A stretch of 64,000 nt of DNA from Solimonas sp041659605 (GTDB lineage: Bacteria; Pseudomonadota; Gammaproteobacteria; Nevskiales; Nevskiaceae). The stretch covers positions 29,559-93,558 of the forward strand of contig JBAZXW010000017.1 of the NCBI GenBank assembly GCA_041659605.1, read 5' to 3'. The position numbers and the translations under genes were made by a program. Under the pieces are notes generated by a model. That model searched no databases. It had not been told where the DNA came from and saw only the letters and a list, made by a program, of their open reading frames with translations. Shown one piece after another: positions 41,874 to 50,962 of this stretch. Numbering within the stretch: the stretch's first letter is position 1; every line of letters starts with the position of its first letter.

Positions 41874-43934
41874 TCATGCAATCGCTCCGACCATGCGCAA
41901 ACGCTTGCTGTCCGGCACTTCGTCGTAGGCCAGCACATGCAGGCCGGGAATCGTCTGCCGCGTGAATCTCGCAAGCAGCGGGCGCAGCGCCGGCGGTACC
42001 AGCAGCACGGCCGCCTGGCCTTGGGTCTCCTGCTTGCGGGTCTGGTCCGAGAGCGAGCGATGCATCCGCTCCGCGAGTCCCGGCTCGATCACCGCACCGC
42101 CGCTACGCAGGCTGTCCTGCAACACCTGTTCCAGCGTCGGGCTCAGCGTGAGCACCGGCAGCTCAGGTTCGAGACCATTGATTTCCTGGACGATCTGCCG
42201 GCCGAGCGCGACGCGCACGAGCCCCGACAGGGCGACGGGATCCTGACTGCGCGCGCCATGCTCGGCGAGCGTTTCGGCGATCACGCGCAGATTGCGGATC
42301 GGCACGCGTTCGCCGAGCAGGTTCTGCAGCACTTTCACGAACACCGCCAGCGGCAGCAGCTTGGGAATCAGATCCTCCACCAGCTTCGGCGACTGCTTGC
42401 CAAGTTGGGTCAACAGCGCCTGCGCCTCGTCGTGTCCGAGCAGTTCATGCGCATGGACCTTGACCAGGTGCGACAGGTGGGTCGCGATCACCGTCGGGCA
42501 GTCGACCACGGTGTAACCCATCGACTGCGCATGCTCGCGCGCACCCTTCTCGATCCACACCGCATCGAGCCCGAACGCCGGATCCTTCGTGGCAATACCG
42601 TCGATGCTGCCGAACACGCGACCCGGATTGAGCGCCAGCTCGCGATCCGGATGAACGATGCCCTCGGCCACCGGCACGCCGTGCACGAGCAGGCGGTAGG
42701 CCGCCGGCTGCAACTGCAGGTTGTCGCGGATGTGTACCGGCGGCACCAGGAAGCCGAGCTCCTGCGTGAGCTTCTTGCGCACACCTTTGATGCGCGCCAT
42801 CAGCTCGCCGCCCTGGCGCGTGTCGACCATTGGAATCAGGCGGTAACCCACTTCCAGCCCGAGCACGTCCTCGCCCGGCACGTCTTCCCAGGACAGCTCG
42901 GCCGGCGGCTGCGGCGCCGGCGGCGCCTCGGCCGGGACCACCGCGGCGGCACGCGCGCGCTTGTCAATGACGTAGGCCGTTCCGCCGCAGATCGCCGCGA
43001 GCAGCAGGAACGCGAAATTGGGCATTCCCGGAATCATGCCGACCAGGGTCAGCACGCCGGCGGTCACGGCGAGCACGCGCGGCTGAGTGAACAGCTGGCC
43101 GAGCACCTGCGACGACATGTCCGCCTTGCGCGACATGCGCGTGACCAGGACCGCAACCGAGGTCGACAGCAACAGCGCCGGCACCTGCGCCACCAGGCCG
43201 TCGCCGATCGTCAGCAGCGTGTAGATGCGCGCCGCGTCGGTGAAAGCGAGGTCGTGCTGCATCGTGCCGATCAGCAGACCGCCGATCACGTTGATGAACA
43301 GGATCAGGATGCTGGCGACGGCGTCGCCGCGGACGAATTTGCTGGCGCCGTCCATCGAACCGTAGAAGTCCGCTTCCGAGCGCACTTCCTCGCGCCGCGC
43401 CTTGGCCTCGTCGCGTGTCAGGATGCCGGCGTTGAGATCGGCGTCGATTGCCATCTGCCGGCCGGGCAGCGCATCGAGGACGAAGCGAGCCGACACCTCG
43501 GAGACGCGCTCGGCGCCCTTGGTGACGACCATGAAATTGACGATCGTCAGGATGACGAACACGATCAGGCCGACGGCGTAGTTGCCGCCGATGACGAATT
43601 CGCCGAAAGCCTCGATGACCCGGCCGGCGGCGTCGCTGCCCTGGTGGCCGTGCAGCAGCACGACGCGCGTCGAGGCGACGTTCAGCGACAGGCGCAGCAG
43701 GGTTGCGAACAGCAGGATGGTCGGGAACGCGTTGAAGTCCAGCGGCCGCATCACGTAGATGACCGACAGCAGGATCGCGATCGACAGCGTGATGTTCGTC
43801 GTGAACATCAGGTCCAGCACCGCCGGCGCCAGCGGCACGACCATCATGCCGAGGATCGTCAGCAGCAGCAGCGGCGCCGCCAGGCCGTTACGGCTCAGAT
43901 CGCGCAATCGCAGCAGAACGTCGTTGGGAGTCAT
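41874..43934 (-). CDS. flhA: flagellar export gate protein FlhA
   Basis: A 686-residue export apparatus component. Eight membrane helices fill the first half, with the conserved ARFVLDALPGRQMAIDADLN segment of the FHIPEP family between them; the C-terminal cytoplasmic ring domain follows. A sigma-54 promoter with exact spacing lies just upstream, so flhA-flhF-flhG-fliA probably form one FleQ/RpoN-dependent unit. Confidence 0.95.
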   Translation of the reverse strand: MTPNDVLLRLRDLSRNGLAAPLLLLTILGMMVVPLAPAVLDLMFTTNITLSIAILLSVIYVMRPLDFNAFPTILLFATLLRLSLNVASTRVVLLHGHQGSDAAGRVIEAFGEFVIGGNYAVGLIVFVILTIVNFMVVTKGAERVSEVSARFVLDALPGRQMAIDADLNAGILTRDEAKARREEVRSEADFYGSMDGASKFVRGDAVASILILFINVIGGLLIGTMQHDLAFTDAARIYTLLTIGDGLVAQVPALLLSTSVAVLVTRMSRKADMSSQVLGQLFTQPRVLAVTAGVLTLVGMIPGMPNFAFLLLAAICGGTAYVIDKRARAAAVVPAEAPPAPQPPAELSWEDVPGEDVLGLEVGYRLIPMVDTRQGGELMARIKGVRKKLTQELGFLVPPVHIRDNLQLQPAAYRLLVHGVPVAEGIVHPDRELALNPGRVFGSIDGIATKDPAFGLDAVWIEKGAREHAQSMGYTVVDCPTVIATHLSHLVKVHAHELLGHDEAQALLTQLGKQSPKLVEDLIPKLLPLAVFVKVLQNLLGERVPIRNLRVIAETLAEHGARSQDPVALSGLVRVALGRQIVQEINGLEPELPVLTLSPTLEQVLQDSLRSGGAVIEPGLAERMHRSLSDQTRKQETQGQAAVLLVPPALRPLLARFTRQTIPGLHVLAYDEVPDSKRLRMVGAIA

Positions 43935-43968
43935 CCGTCGGGGCGTGGGCCGTGTTTGCCTGCTTCAG

Positions 43969-43984
43969 TGCAAGGCCTGTGCCT
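43969..43984 (-). promoter_or_regulatory. sigma-54 promoter of flhA
   Basis: On the minus strand the sequence AGGCACAGGCCTTGCA matches TGGCACG-N4-TTGCW, with GG and GC elements exactly 10 nt apart. The -12 GC lies about 35 nt before the flhA ATG. Confidence 0.75.
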
Positions 43985-44088
43985 CGCCGCGGGTTTCGAT
44001 CACGAATTTGCGCGTCTGGCCGATCAACGCTCGCCGATGCACAAACACTGACGCGGCGGTCGTCCGCTGGTCCGCCGGGGCGTGCCGT

Positions 44089-45234
44089 TCAGGGCGCCGG
44101 ATCGGGTTCGCCGCCGGGCACGTCGCCGACCTTCGGCGGCTGCGGCGGCGTCACGGTCGGTCCGGGGCGGGTGCGCCACTGGCGCAGCTGGTAGATGTAC
44201 GTCAAAACCTGGGCGACCGCGGCGTACAGATTCGCCGGAATTTCGTCGTCCAGCTCGGTGTTCCGGTACAGCGCGCGGGCCAGCGGCGGGGCCGAAACGA
44301 TCGGCACCTTGTTCTTCTCCGCCAGCTCGCGGATGGTCAGGGCGATGAGGTCCATGCCCTTGGCGACGACCTTGGGCGCGCGCATCTTGCCGGCCTCGTA
44401 CTTGAGCGCCACCGCGTAGTGGCTCGGGTTGACGACGACGACGTCGGCCGTCGGCACCAACTCCATCATGCGGCGCTGCGAAACCTCCTGCTGCAGCCGG
44501 CGCAGGCGGCCCTTCACTTCCGGGCTGCCTTCCGCTTCCTTGTACTCCTGCTTGACCTCCTGCTTGGTCATGCGCAGGCGCTTGGCGTACGACCACAGCT
44601 GGTACGGGGCGTCGATCGCCGCGATCAGGAACAGGCCGCCGGTCATCCACGCCAGGCAGCCCAGCGCCAGCCGCAGACCGTGTCCCATCGCCGCGACCGG
44701 GCTCTCGCGCCCGAGCGACATCAGCTCGTCGAGATGCGAATAGAGGTAGATCACGAACACACCGCCGAGGGCGGCGACCTTCAGCAGGGCCTTGCCGAGC
44801 TCGACCAGGCTGTTTGACGAAAACAGGCGCCCCAGCCCCTTGAGCGGATTGACCCGGTCCAGGTCCAGCTTCAGCGCCTCGGGCGACAGGTTCCAGCCGC
44901 CCAGCAGCAGCGGCGCGACCAGCGCTGCGAGAAGTCCGACGATGAGCAGGGGCAGCGCCAGCGCAAAGCCGCCAGCGGTGAGCTGACCCAGATAACCCGC
45001 CAGATCCTGCGGACGATCGAGGATGCCCAGGTCCGGCGTCAACGCGCGCTGCATCCACGCAGCGGCCGAACCGGCGAGATCGCCGGAGAATGCGATCAGC
45101 GTCAGCACACCGCCGCCGACCACGACGAAGGACGCCAGCTCGCGCGAGCGCGCGATCTCGCCGCGTTTGCGCGCTTCGCGAATGCGCTTGGGTGTTGCGC
45201 GTTCGGTGCGGTCTGCGGCGCTGTTCTCGGCCAT
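44089..45234 (-). CDS. flhB: flagellar export switch protein FlhB (NPSH site)
   Basis: A 381-residue substrate-specificity switch of the export apparatus. The N-terminus DRTERATPKRIREARKRGEIARS and four membrane helices are typical. The autocleavage site, normally NPTH, reads NPSH at Asn269-His272. The Asn269-Pro270 positions coincide with Salmonella numbering. The C-terminal tail is proline-rich. Its ATG follows the fliR stop by 3 bp, completing fliLMNOPQR-flhB. Confidence 0.94.
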   Translation of the reverse strand: MAENSAADRTERATPKRIREARKRGEIARSRELASFVVVGGGVLTLIAFSGDLAGSAAAWMQRALTPDLGILDRPQDLAGYLGQLTAGGFALALPLLIVGLLAALVAPLLLGGWNLSPEALKLDLDRVNPLKGLGRLFSSNSLVELGKALLKVAALGGVFVIYLYSHLDELMSLGRESPVAAMGHGLRLALGCLAWMTGGLFLIAAIDAPYQLWSYAKRLRMTKQEVKQEYKEAEGSPEVKGRLRRLQQEVSQRRMMELVPTADVVVVNPSHYAVALKYEAGKMRAPKVVAKGMDLIALTIRELAEKNKVPIVSAPPLARALYRNTELDDEIPANLYAAVAQVLTYIYQLRQWRTRPGPTVTPPQPPKVGDVPGGEPDPAP

Positions 45235-45237
45235 CGC

Positions 45238-46014
45238 TCAACCGACCTTCAACAGCTGCCCGAGCAGTTCCCAGGCCTGATTGAACAGACCTTCGACACC
45301 TTCGTTGAACGCCGGCAGTCCGGCACGCAGCAGCACCAGGCCGGCGATCAGCGTCATCGGGAATCCGACTGCGAACAGGTTCATCGCCGGCGCACTGCGG
45401 CTGATCACACCCATCGCCAGGTTCACCGCCAGCAGTGAAATCACGATCGGCAGCGCCAGCTGCAGGCCGCCGACGAAGACGATGCCGGAGAAGTGCACCA
45501 GCGCCACGATGGCGTCGCGACCGAGTCCGGTGCCGTCGACCGGCAGGGTCGTGAACGAACGCACGATCATCTCGATCAGGACCAGGTGCCCGCCGAGCGC
45601 GAGGAACAGCAGGGTTGCGGAAATCGTCATCACCTGGCCCAGCACCGGTGCGCTGACGCCACGCAGCGGATCGGCGAGCTGGGCGAAGCTCAGACCCATG
45701 CCGAAGGCGATCATCTCCGCGCCCATCGCGACCGCCTCGAACACGAGCACCAGAACGAATCCGGCGACGACGCCGATCAGCAGCTGCTGCGCGAGCACGC
45801 GGAACCACTCGGCTGCGAAAGCCTGCAACGGTGCCGGCTCGGGCAGCAGCGGCGCGATCACGACCGTCAGCAGCAGCGACAGCAGGATTCGAATCCGCGG
45901 CGACACGATGCGCTGGCCGATCACCGGCGCAATCGTCATCAGCGCGCCGATGCGCAGGAACGGCCAGAAGTACTGCTGCAGCCAGGCAAGCAGTTGCGGC
46001 TCGGTGAAGGTCAT
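45238..46014 (-). CDS. fliR: flagellar export protein FliR
   Basis: A 258-residue polytopic export gate subunit with about six hydrophobic segments, beginning LLAWLQQYFWPFLRIGALM and containing VLGQVMTISATLLFLALGGHLVLIE. It is separated from fliQ by 145 bp that are almost entirely a palindromic repeat, whereas other genes of this operon overlap. Confidence 0.93.
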   Translation of the reverse strand: MTFTEPQLLAWLQQYFWPFLRIGALMTIAPVIGQRIVSPRIRILLSLLLTVVIAPLLPEPAPLQAFAAEWFRVLAQQLLIGVVAGFVLVLVFEAVAMGAEMIAFGMGLSFAQLADPLRGVSAPVLGQVMTISATLLFLALGGHLVLIEMIVRSFTTLPVDGTGLGRDAIVALVHFSGIVFVGGLQLALPIVISLLAVNLAMGVISRSAPAMNLFAVGFPMTLIAGLVLLRAGLPAFNEGVEGLFNQAWELLGQLLKVG

Positions 46015-46022
46015 CGCGACGT

Positions 46023-46131
46023 CCGTTCGTCCCGAGTGTTTCGCGCAGCGAAACGTATCGAGGGACGCCCGCAGCCACCTGCCGCCGTGCCCCTCGATAC
46101 GCGCCCGGCGGGCGCTACTCGGGGCGAACGG
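46023..46131. repeat. palindromic repeat between fliQ and fliR
   Basis: Outer arms CCGTTCG and CGAACGG with inner pairs such as CCCGAGTG/ACTCGGGG and CGTATCGAGG/CCCTCGATACG match the copy at 22712-22805. Because it interrupts an otherwise compact operon it may affect relative expression of fliR and flhB. Confidence 0.8.
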
Positions 46132-46159
46132 TGTGAAGTGCGGTCCATCCGGGTCGCGC

Positions 46160-46429
46160 CTAGTGCAGCAACCCCGGAATGCTCTCGATCAGCCGGCGCG
46201 TGTAGTCCGTCAGCAGGCGCAGCATCCACGGTCCCGCGACGACGCCGACTGCGGCCATCGCCAGCAGCTTCGGGATGAAGCTCAGCGTCATCTCGTTGAT
46301 CTGCGTCGCCGCCTGGAAGATGCCGACGAGCACGCCGACGGCGAGCGCGGTCAGCAGCAGCGGCGCACCGAGCAGGATGCCGAGCCAGAGTGCATCGCGG
46401 CCGATGGTGAGGACGGTTTCCGGGCTCAT
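46160..46429 (-). CDS. fliQ: flagellar export protein FliQ
   Basis: An 89-residue protein with two long membrane helices (LWLGILLGAPLLLTALAVGV and LLAMAAVGVVAGPWMLRLL), the usual size for this export gate subunit. It begins MSPETVLTIGRDAL and lies 10 bp after fliP. Confidence 0.94.
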   Translation of the reverse strand: MSPETVLTIGRDALWLGILLGAPLLLTALAVGVLVGIFQAATQINEMTLSFIPKLLAMAAVGVVAGPWMLRLLTDYTRRLIESIPGLLH

Positions 46430-46439
46430 CGCGGCGTTC

Positions 46440-47165
46440 TCACGTACCGGCGACGCGGAACGATGCAGCGATCATGCCGGTGACCAGCGACCAGCCGTCG
46501 ACCAGCACGAACAGCATCAGCTTGAACGGCAGCGACACCAGCATCGGCGACAGCATCATCATGCCCATGCTCATCAGCACGCTCGATACGACCAGGTCGA
46601 TGATGACGAACGGGATGAACAGCAAAAAACCGATCTGGAAGGCGGTGGTCAGCTCCGAGGTCAGGAACGCCGCCGCCAGCACCGGAAACGGGATCTGCTC
46701 GGGCGACTCGTAGACGCCGTTGCCCGCCATGCGCGCGAAGCTGAGCAGATCGGCGTCGCGCGTCTGCGCCAGCATGAAGCCGCGCAGCGGCTGCGCCGCC
46801 GCCTTGAGCGCCGGCTCGAAGGCCATCTGGCCGTCCATGTAGGGCTGCGCCGCCTCGGTGTAGATGCGGTCCAGCACCGGCGACATCACGAAGAAAGTCA
46901 GGAACAGCGACAAGCCGATCAAAACCTGGTTGGTGGGCGTCTGCCCGGTGCCCAGCGCCTGGCGCAGCAGGCCGAGCACGATGACGATGCGAGTGAACGC
47001 CGTCATCGACAGCAGCGCCGCCGGCAGCAGCGTCAGCGCGGTCATCAGCAGCAGCACCTGGATGCTGAGGCTGTACTCGGTCGCGCCGCCTGCCACCGGC
47101 GTCGCGGTCACCGCCGGCAGCGCCGGGGCCGCAATGGCGAGGCTCGGCAGCAACAGGCAGGTCAT
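46440..47165 (-). CDS. fliP: flagellar export protein FliP
   Basis: A 241-residue export gate subunit with cleavable signal peptide MTCLLLPSLAIAAP. Canonical segments are FTRIVIVLGLLRQALGTGQ, NQVLIGLSLFLTFFVMSPV and IPFVIIDLVVSSVLMSMGMM. The start is uncertain: ATG 47165 gives a standard signal peptide, but an ATG at 47273 overlaps the fliO stop as ATGA and would add a 36-residue leader encoded largely by a palindromic repeat. Confidence 0.9.
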   Translation of the reverse strand: MTCLLLPSLAIAAPALPAVTATPVAGGATEYSLSIQVLLLMTALTLLPAALLSMTAFTRIVIVLGLLRQALGTGQTPTNQVLIGLSLFLTFFVMSPVLDRIYTEAAQPYMDGQMAFEPALKAAAQPLRGFMLAQTRDADLLSFARMAGNGVYESPEQIPFPVLAAAFLTSELTTAFQIGFLLFIPFVIIDLVVSSVLMSMGMMMLSPMLVSLPFKLMLFVLVDGWSLVTGMIAASFRVAGT

Positions 47166-47192
47166 CGCACCCGCCAACCGCAACCACCGCAC

Positions 47193-47259
47193 CGTAGGGC
47201 GGGCCGCGCCCACCGATCGTGCGGCGCCAACCAGGGCGACGGCCACGGGCCGCCCTGCG
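47193..47259. repeat. palindromic repeat at the fliO-fliP junction
   Basis: Arms CGTAGGGCGGGCCGCG and a matching CGGGCCGCCCTGCG flank a 35-nt centre with a smaller inverted pair. It is the same family as the repeat at 4365-4409. It lies between the fliO stop and the probable fliP start, in frame with an alternative longer fliP. Confidence 0.8.
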
Positions 47260-47269
47260 AGAGCCCCCA

Positions 47270-47650
47270 TCATTGCGAGGCCCTGCTGCCGAGCGCCTGA
47301 CGCAGGCGCTCGGCAAACGGCGAAAGTTCGACCGGCCTGGCGTCGACGCTGACCGGCTGATCGAAGCGATGCAGCAGGGTCACGCCGCCGGCGGCGACGC
47401 CGACCAGAAACTGCTGCTCGCCCACCCGCAGCAGGACGACCTTTTCCTTGGCGCCGACCTGGACGCCGGCCTGCATCTGCACAGCCAGGCCGCGGCCCGG
47501 ACGCGCGCCCTGCAGCCAGCGCGCCAGCCACGCCAGCGCAAAGATCACGAGCAGCACCAGCATCAGGCTGCCGATCATCTCGACCACGCCGCCGGCGGTG
47601 CTCGCGACACCGGCCACCGGTTCGGCCGCCTGCGCGGTCAGAACGGTCAT
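47270..47650 (-). CDS. fliO: flagellar export protein FliO
   Basis: A 126-residue single-pass protein that stabilises FliP. An N-terminal segment with a membrane helix GSLMLVLLVIFALAWLARWL is followed by a cytoplasmic domain with VGAKEKVVLLRVGEQQFLVGVAAGGVTLLH, typical for FliO. ATG overlaps the fliN stop by 4 bp. Confidence 0.92.
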   Translation of the reverse strand: MTVLTAQAAEPVAGVASTAGGVVEMIGSLMLVLLVIFALAWLARWLQGARPGRGLAVQMQAGVQVGAKEKVVLLRVGEQQFLVGVAAGGVTLLHRFDQPVSVDARPVELSPFAERLRQALGSRASQ

Positions 47651-48000
47651 TTCAGCTTCCGGATACGCTCGGCGGGGCTGACCACGTCGGTCAGGCGGAT
47701 ACCGAATTTCTCGTTGACGACCACCACTTCGCCATGGGCGACCAGCGTGCCGTTGGCGTAGACATCCAGCGGCTCGCCGGCTGCACGGTCCAGTTCAACC
47801 ACCGAGCCCTGATTGAGTTGCAGCAGGCTGCGGATCGGAATGCGTGTACGTCCGACCTCCAGCGACAGTGTCACCGGAACATCGAGAATGACATCGAGAC
47901 TGACGTCGCCGTTCCCCACGCCAGCGGCCGCACGGTCTTCGAGATTCTGGAATGTGGCGCGGGACGCTTCGGTCCCCTTCTTGGCGGCTTCGGCGCTCAT
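47647..48000 (-). CDS. fliN: flagellar switch protein FliN
   Basis: A 117-residue C-ring protein. The C-terminal SpoA domain LDVILDVPVTLSLEVGRTRI through VIVNEKFGIRLTDVV-like residues (here VVVNEKFGIRLTDVVSPAERI) is conserved. ATG overlaps the fliM stop by 4 bp. CheZ and CheY from this block act on the switch it forms with FliM and FliG. Confidence 0.94.
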   Translation of the reverse strand: MSAEAAKKGTEASRATFQNLEDRAAAGVGNGDVSLDVILDVPVTLSLEVGRTRIPIRSLLQLNQGSVVELDRAAGEPLDVYANGTLVAHGEVVVVNEKFGIRLTDVVSPAERIRKLK

Positions 48001-48998
48001 GCGATTTCCCGGTTGGTTGGAGAGGGCTTGTTACGGACGACTTCGGTGATGCGGATCGCGTTCTGGCCTTTGGAGACGCCGAACGTGCCGCGGCATACGG
48101 GGACGTTTTCGACGCACAGGTCAAGCGTCTTGGGCAGGTTGAACGGGACGACGTCGCCGGGCCTGAGCTGGGACAGCTGGCGCAGCGAGATCGTCGCCTT
48201 GGCCAGCTCGCAGTCGAGCTCGACCTCGGCGTCCTTGAGCTGCTCGCGCAGTGAGATGTTCCAGCGCTCATCCTTGTCGACGCGGTCGGACTGGATGCCG
48301 GCATCGAGCAGATCGCGGATCGGCTCGATCATCGAGTACGGATAGGTCATGTGCACGTGACCGCCGCCGCCCTCGAGCTCGATCTTGAACTTGCTGACGA
48401 CCACGATCTCGCTGGGCGAGACGATGTTGGCGAAATGCGGGTTGACTTCGGAGTTGATGTACTCGAACTCCATCTTCATCACCGGGCTCCAGGCTTCCTG
48501 CATGTCGTCGAAGACCTGCTTGAGCATCAGGTGGATCACGCGCATTTCGGTCGGCGTGAACTCGCGACCCTCGATCTTGGTCTTGAGCTTGCCGTCGCCG
48601 CCGAAGAAGTTCTCGACGACGCTGAACACCAGGCGCGGCTCGAACACCACCAGTGCGGTGCCGCGCAGGGGCTTGACGCGCACCAGATTGAGGTTGGTCG
48701 GCACGAACAGCGAGTGCGTGTACTCGGAGAACTTGGCGGTCTCGATGCCGACCACGGTCAGCTCCGGCGAGCGGCGCAGCATGTTGAACAGCGAGATGCG
48801 GAACTGGCGCGCGAAGCGCTCGTTGATCATCTCCAGCGTCGGCATGCGGCCGCGGACGATGCGATCCTGCGACGTGAAGTCGAAGGAACGTGCCTCGCCC
48901 GGCACCGCCGGCGGCGGGCCCGTGTCCACCGTACCGCTGTCGACGCCGTGCAGCAGCGCGTCGATTTCGTCTTGCGACAGCAGATCGGAATTGCTCAT
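47997..48998 (-). CDS. fliM: flagellar switch protein FliM
   Basis: A 333-residue C-ring protein. The CheY-P-binding N-terminus is SNSDLLSQDEIDALLHGVD; the middle CheC-like domain contains FARQFRISLFNMLRR and the C-terminal SpoA domain completes it. Start overlaps the fliL stop by 1 bp. Confidence 0.95.
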   Translation of the reverse strand: MSNSDLLSQDEIDALLHGVDSGTVDTGPPPAVPGEARSFDFTSQDRIVRGRMPTLEMINERFARQFRISLFNMLRRSPELTVVGIETAKFSEYTHSLFVPTNLNLVRVKPLRGTALVVFEPRLVFSVVENFFGGDGKLKTKIEGREFTPTEMRVIHLMLKQVFDDMQEAWSPVMKMEFEYINSEVNPHFANIVSPSEIVVVSKFKIELEGGGGHVHMTYPYSMIEPIRDLLDAGIQSDRVDKDERWNISLREQLKDAEVELDCELAKATISLRQLSQLRPGDVVPFNLPKTLDLCVENVPVCRGTFGVSKGQNAIRITEVVRNKPSPTNREIA

Positions 48999-49546
48999 TA
49001 CTGGATCACAAAGCTGGTGAAGTACACGGCCTCGACTTCGGCCTCGCCGGTTTCGGCCTTGAGGATGTTCTGGATCTCGGCGAGCACCTGCGCCTGCAGC
49101 GCCTCCTTGCCCTCGCGCGTCTGCAGCGTCGCCATCTTCTGCTGGCCGAGCAGCAGCAGCAGCGCGCTGCGGATGCGGGGGGCGTGACGCGTGACCTGCT
49201 CGACGGCGTGCGGATCGCGCGTCATCACTTCGATCTGGATCTGCAGGAAGCGCGAAGCCTGTTCGTCGTCGAGATTCACCACGAAGGCGGGATCGAGCGC
49301 GATGTAGTTCGCCGGCTCGCTCGGGACTTCCGGCTTCTCCTCGACCTCGGCGACTTCGCCCTCAGTCGCGGTGTCGGCCTTGAGCCCGGACACCGCGTTA
49401 TGGATCAGGAACCAGCTGACCCCGGCGCTGGCGCCGACCGATAGCACAACCGCCAGAATCAGCGCGACGATGCCGCCGCCTTTCTTCTTCGGCACATCGG
49501 CCTCTTGCGCTTTCGCTGGAGTCTCTTGGTCGTCGTCCTTGGCCAT
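48998..49546 (-). CDS. fliL: flagellar basal body-associated protein FliL
   Basis: A 182-residue single-pass inner-membrane protein. A cytoplasmic start, a helix GGIVALILAVVLSVGASAGVSW and a periplasmic domain with YIALDPAFVVNL and FLQIQIEVMTRD are typical. It heads the fliLMNOPQR-flhB operon behind a sigma-54 site. Confidence 0.93.
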   Translation of the reverse strand: MAKDDDQETPAKAQEADVPKKKGGGIVALILAVVLSVGASAGVSWFLIHNAVSGLKADTATEGEVAEVEEKPEVPSEPANYIALDPAFVVNLDDEQASRFLQIQIEVMTRDPHAVEQVTRHAPRIRSALLLLLGQQKMATLQTREGKEALQAQVLAEIQNILKAETGEAEVEAVYFTSFVIQ

Positions 49547-49587
49547 CGGAACCTGCCCCGTCTATCTGGATGGAATGCCGGAGAGGG

Positions 49588-49603
49588 AGCAAGTCCTGTT
49601 CCA
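49588..49603 (-). promoter_or_regulatory. sigma-54 promoter of fliL
   Basis: On the minus strand TGGAACAGGACTTGCT fits the -24/-12 consensus with GG and GC separated by 10 nt. The -12 element is about 43 nt before the fliL ATG. Confidence 0.75.
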
Positions 49604-49717
49604 GAGCAGGCGATCCGCCGGCGGCTCGATCAGCGTTGGCGTTTGAGGGGATGGACGGAAAACCGGCGCAGGTTTTTGCAGAAGCCGCGTCGGGAATCCG
49701 ACGGCGTTCGCCAGCGC

Positions 49718-50962
49718 TCAGGCGTAGGCGTCGACCAGCAGCACCTGGGTGATCCGGCGACGGATGCCCGACGTCGCCGGCGGGTGGTTGCCGCGCTCGC
49801 CGGAACGGCCGTCGCGACGATCGCTGGAATCGACCTGGCTGCGGGCCAGGTTCAAACCGGAACCGGCGAGCAGCTCGCGCAGCTGCGGCATCGCCTGGTT
49901 CAGCAGGCTGCGCGTGGCCGCCTCGGCGGCGACGATGTGCACGCGCGCCTGGTCGCCCTGGGTCTCGATGCGCACCGTCAGGGCACCGAGCTCGGCGGGG
50001 TGGAGTTCAATCCGGGCTTCGCTGACGCCGTCGGCAAGCTGCCACTCGATGTGTTCGCCCAGATCGGAGACGAATCCGTCGGACAGAGGACTCAAGACAC
50101 CGCCGGACAGGAACGCGGCGGCAACATCCGCAGCGGGCGCTGAGGTACGGGAGAGATTGGCCGTGGCCGCAGACATCAGCAGCGCGGCTTCCGCGGCATG
50201 CCCGGACCCGGCCTGCGTCAACTCGCGCAACGCGTCCGCTCCACCCGCCTCGCGCATGGGCGTCAGCAGCTCCGCGAACGATCGTTCGGCCGGCTGCTGC
50301 GTCTGCGCATCGACGAGAGAAAATTCTGTCGGCGCGACGTCGGTCGCGTCAGAGCCAATCGAGCCGGCGTCGGCAGTTTCCGGAACACCGCCCATCGCGC
50401 GCGCGTTCGCGAGGACGCCGGGCAGCTGCCACGGCCCGCCGGGATCGCGTGCCGCGTCTGCGGCAATCTCGGAGCTTGCCGCTGCGGCCAGTTCCCAGCC
50501 GACCTGCGGGCTGACCGGGGCCGGAACTTCAGCGCCGGTCGTCAGCGGTGCGCTCGGGGGCATCGGCAACTGCGCGTCCGTGGCCGGGGGGGCGCCGCCG
50601 GCCGCGGGCAGGTTTGCGGTCTTCAACGGCAGCGCTTTCGCGTCCGGGCTAGCGCCATCGGCGGCACCCGCCGCCGCTGGCAGCGTGGCGCCGGTGGCGG
50701 CCATCAGCCCGAACAGCCAGTTCAACAAGGGCGGCGTTGCGCCCGCGGCGGTGTCGGTTTCGTCGTCGTCCACCGGCGGTTCGGCGTCGACGATGTCATC
50801 CGCCGCCGCGACTTCCGCGGGCATCGTGGAATTGGCGACGGCCAGGCCGATCAGGCCGGCAAAGTCGACCGCGCCCGCGGCGTTCGCAGAATCGGCGCGC
50901 AGCGGTGCCGCCGTCGCCGGGGTTGCCGTTGCGATAGCCGGCAGCGCGCTAGTGGCGCTCAT
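49718..50962 (-). CDS. fliK: flagellar hook-length control protein FliK
   Basis: A 414-residue protein, most of it Ala/Pro/Asp-rich and low-complexity, as usual for the ruler part of FliK. The conserved C-terminal export-switch domain contains ARIELHPAELGALTVRIETQGDQARVHIVAAEAATRS split over residues 340-380. Ends in an Arg-rich tail. ATG at 50962 overlaps fliJ by 14 bp. Confidence 0.9.
   Translation of the reverse strand: MSATSALPAIATATPATAAPLRADSANAAGAVDFAGLIGLAVANSTMPAEVAAADDIVDAEPPVDDDETDTAAGATPPLLNWLFGLMAATGATLPAAAGAADGASPDAKALPLKTANLPAAGGAPPATDAQLPMPPSAPLTTGAEVPAPVSPQVGWELAAAASSEIAADAARDPGGPWQLPGVLANARAMGGVPETADAGSIGSDATDVAPTEFSLVDAQTQQPAERSFAELLTPMREAGGADALRELTQAGSGHAAEAALLMSAATANLSRTSAPAADVAAAFLSGGVLSPLSDGFVSDLGEHIEWQLADGVSEARIELHPAELGALTVRIETQGDQARVHIVAAEAATRSLLNQAMPQLRELLAGSGLNLARSQVDSSDRRDGRSGERGNHPPATSGIRRRITQVLLVDAYA

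Noticed and set aside
45886..45896. A tRNA T-loop-like string GATTCGAATCC.
   Set aside because: It lies inside fliR coding sequence and has no acceptor or anticodon stem around it.
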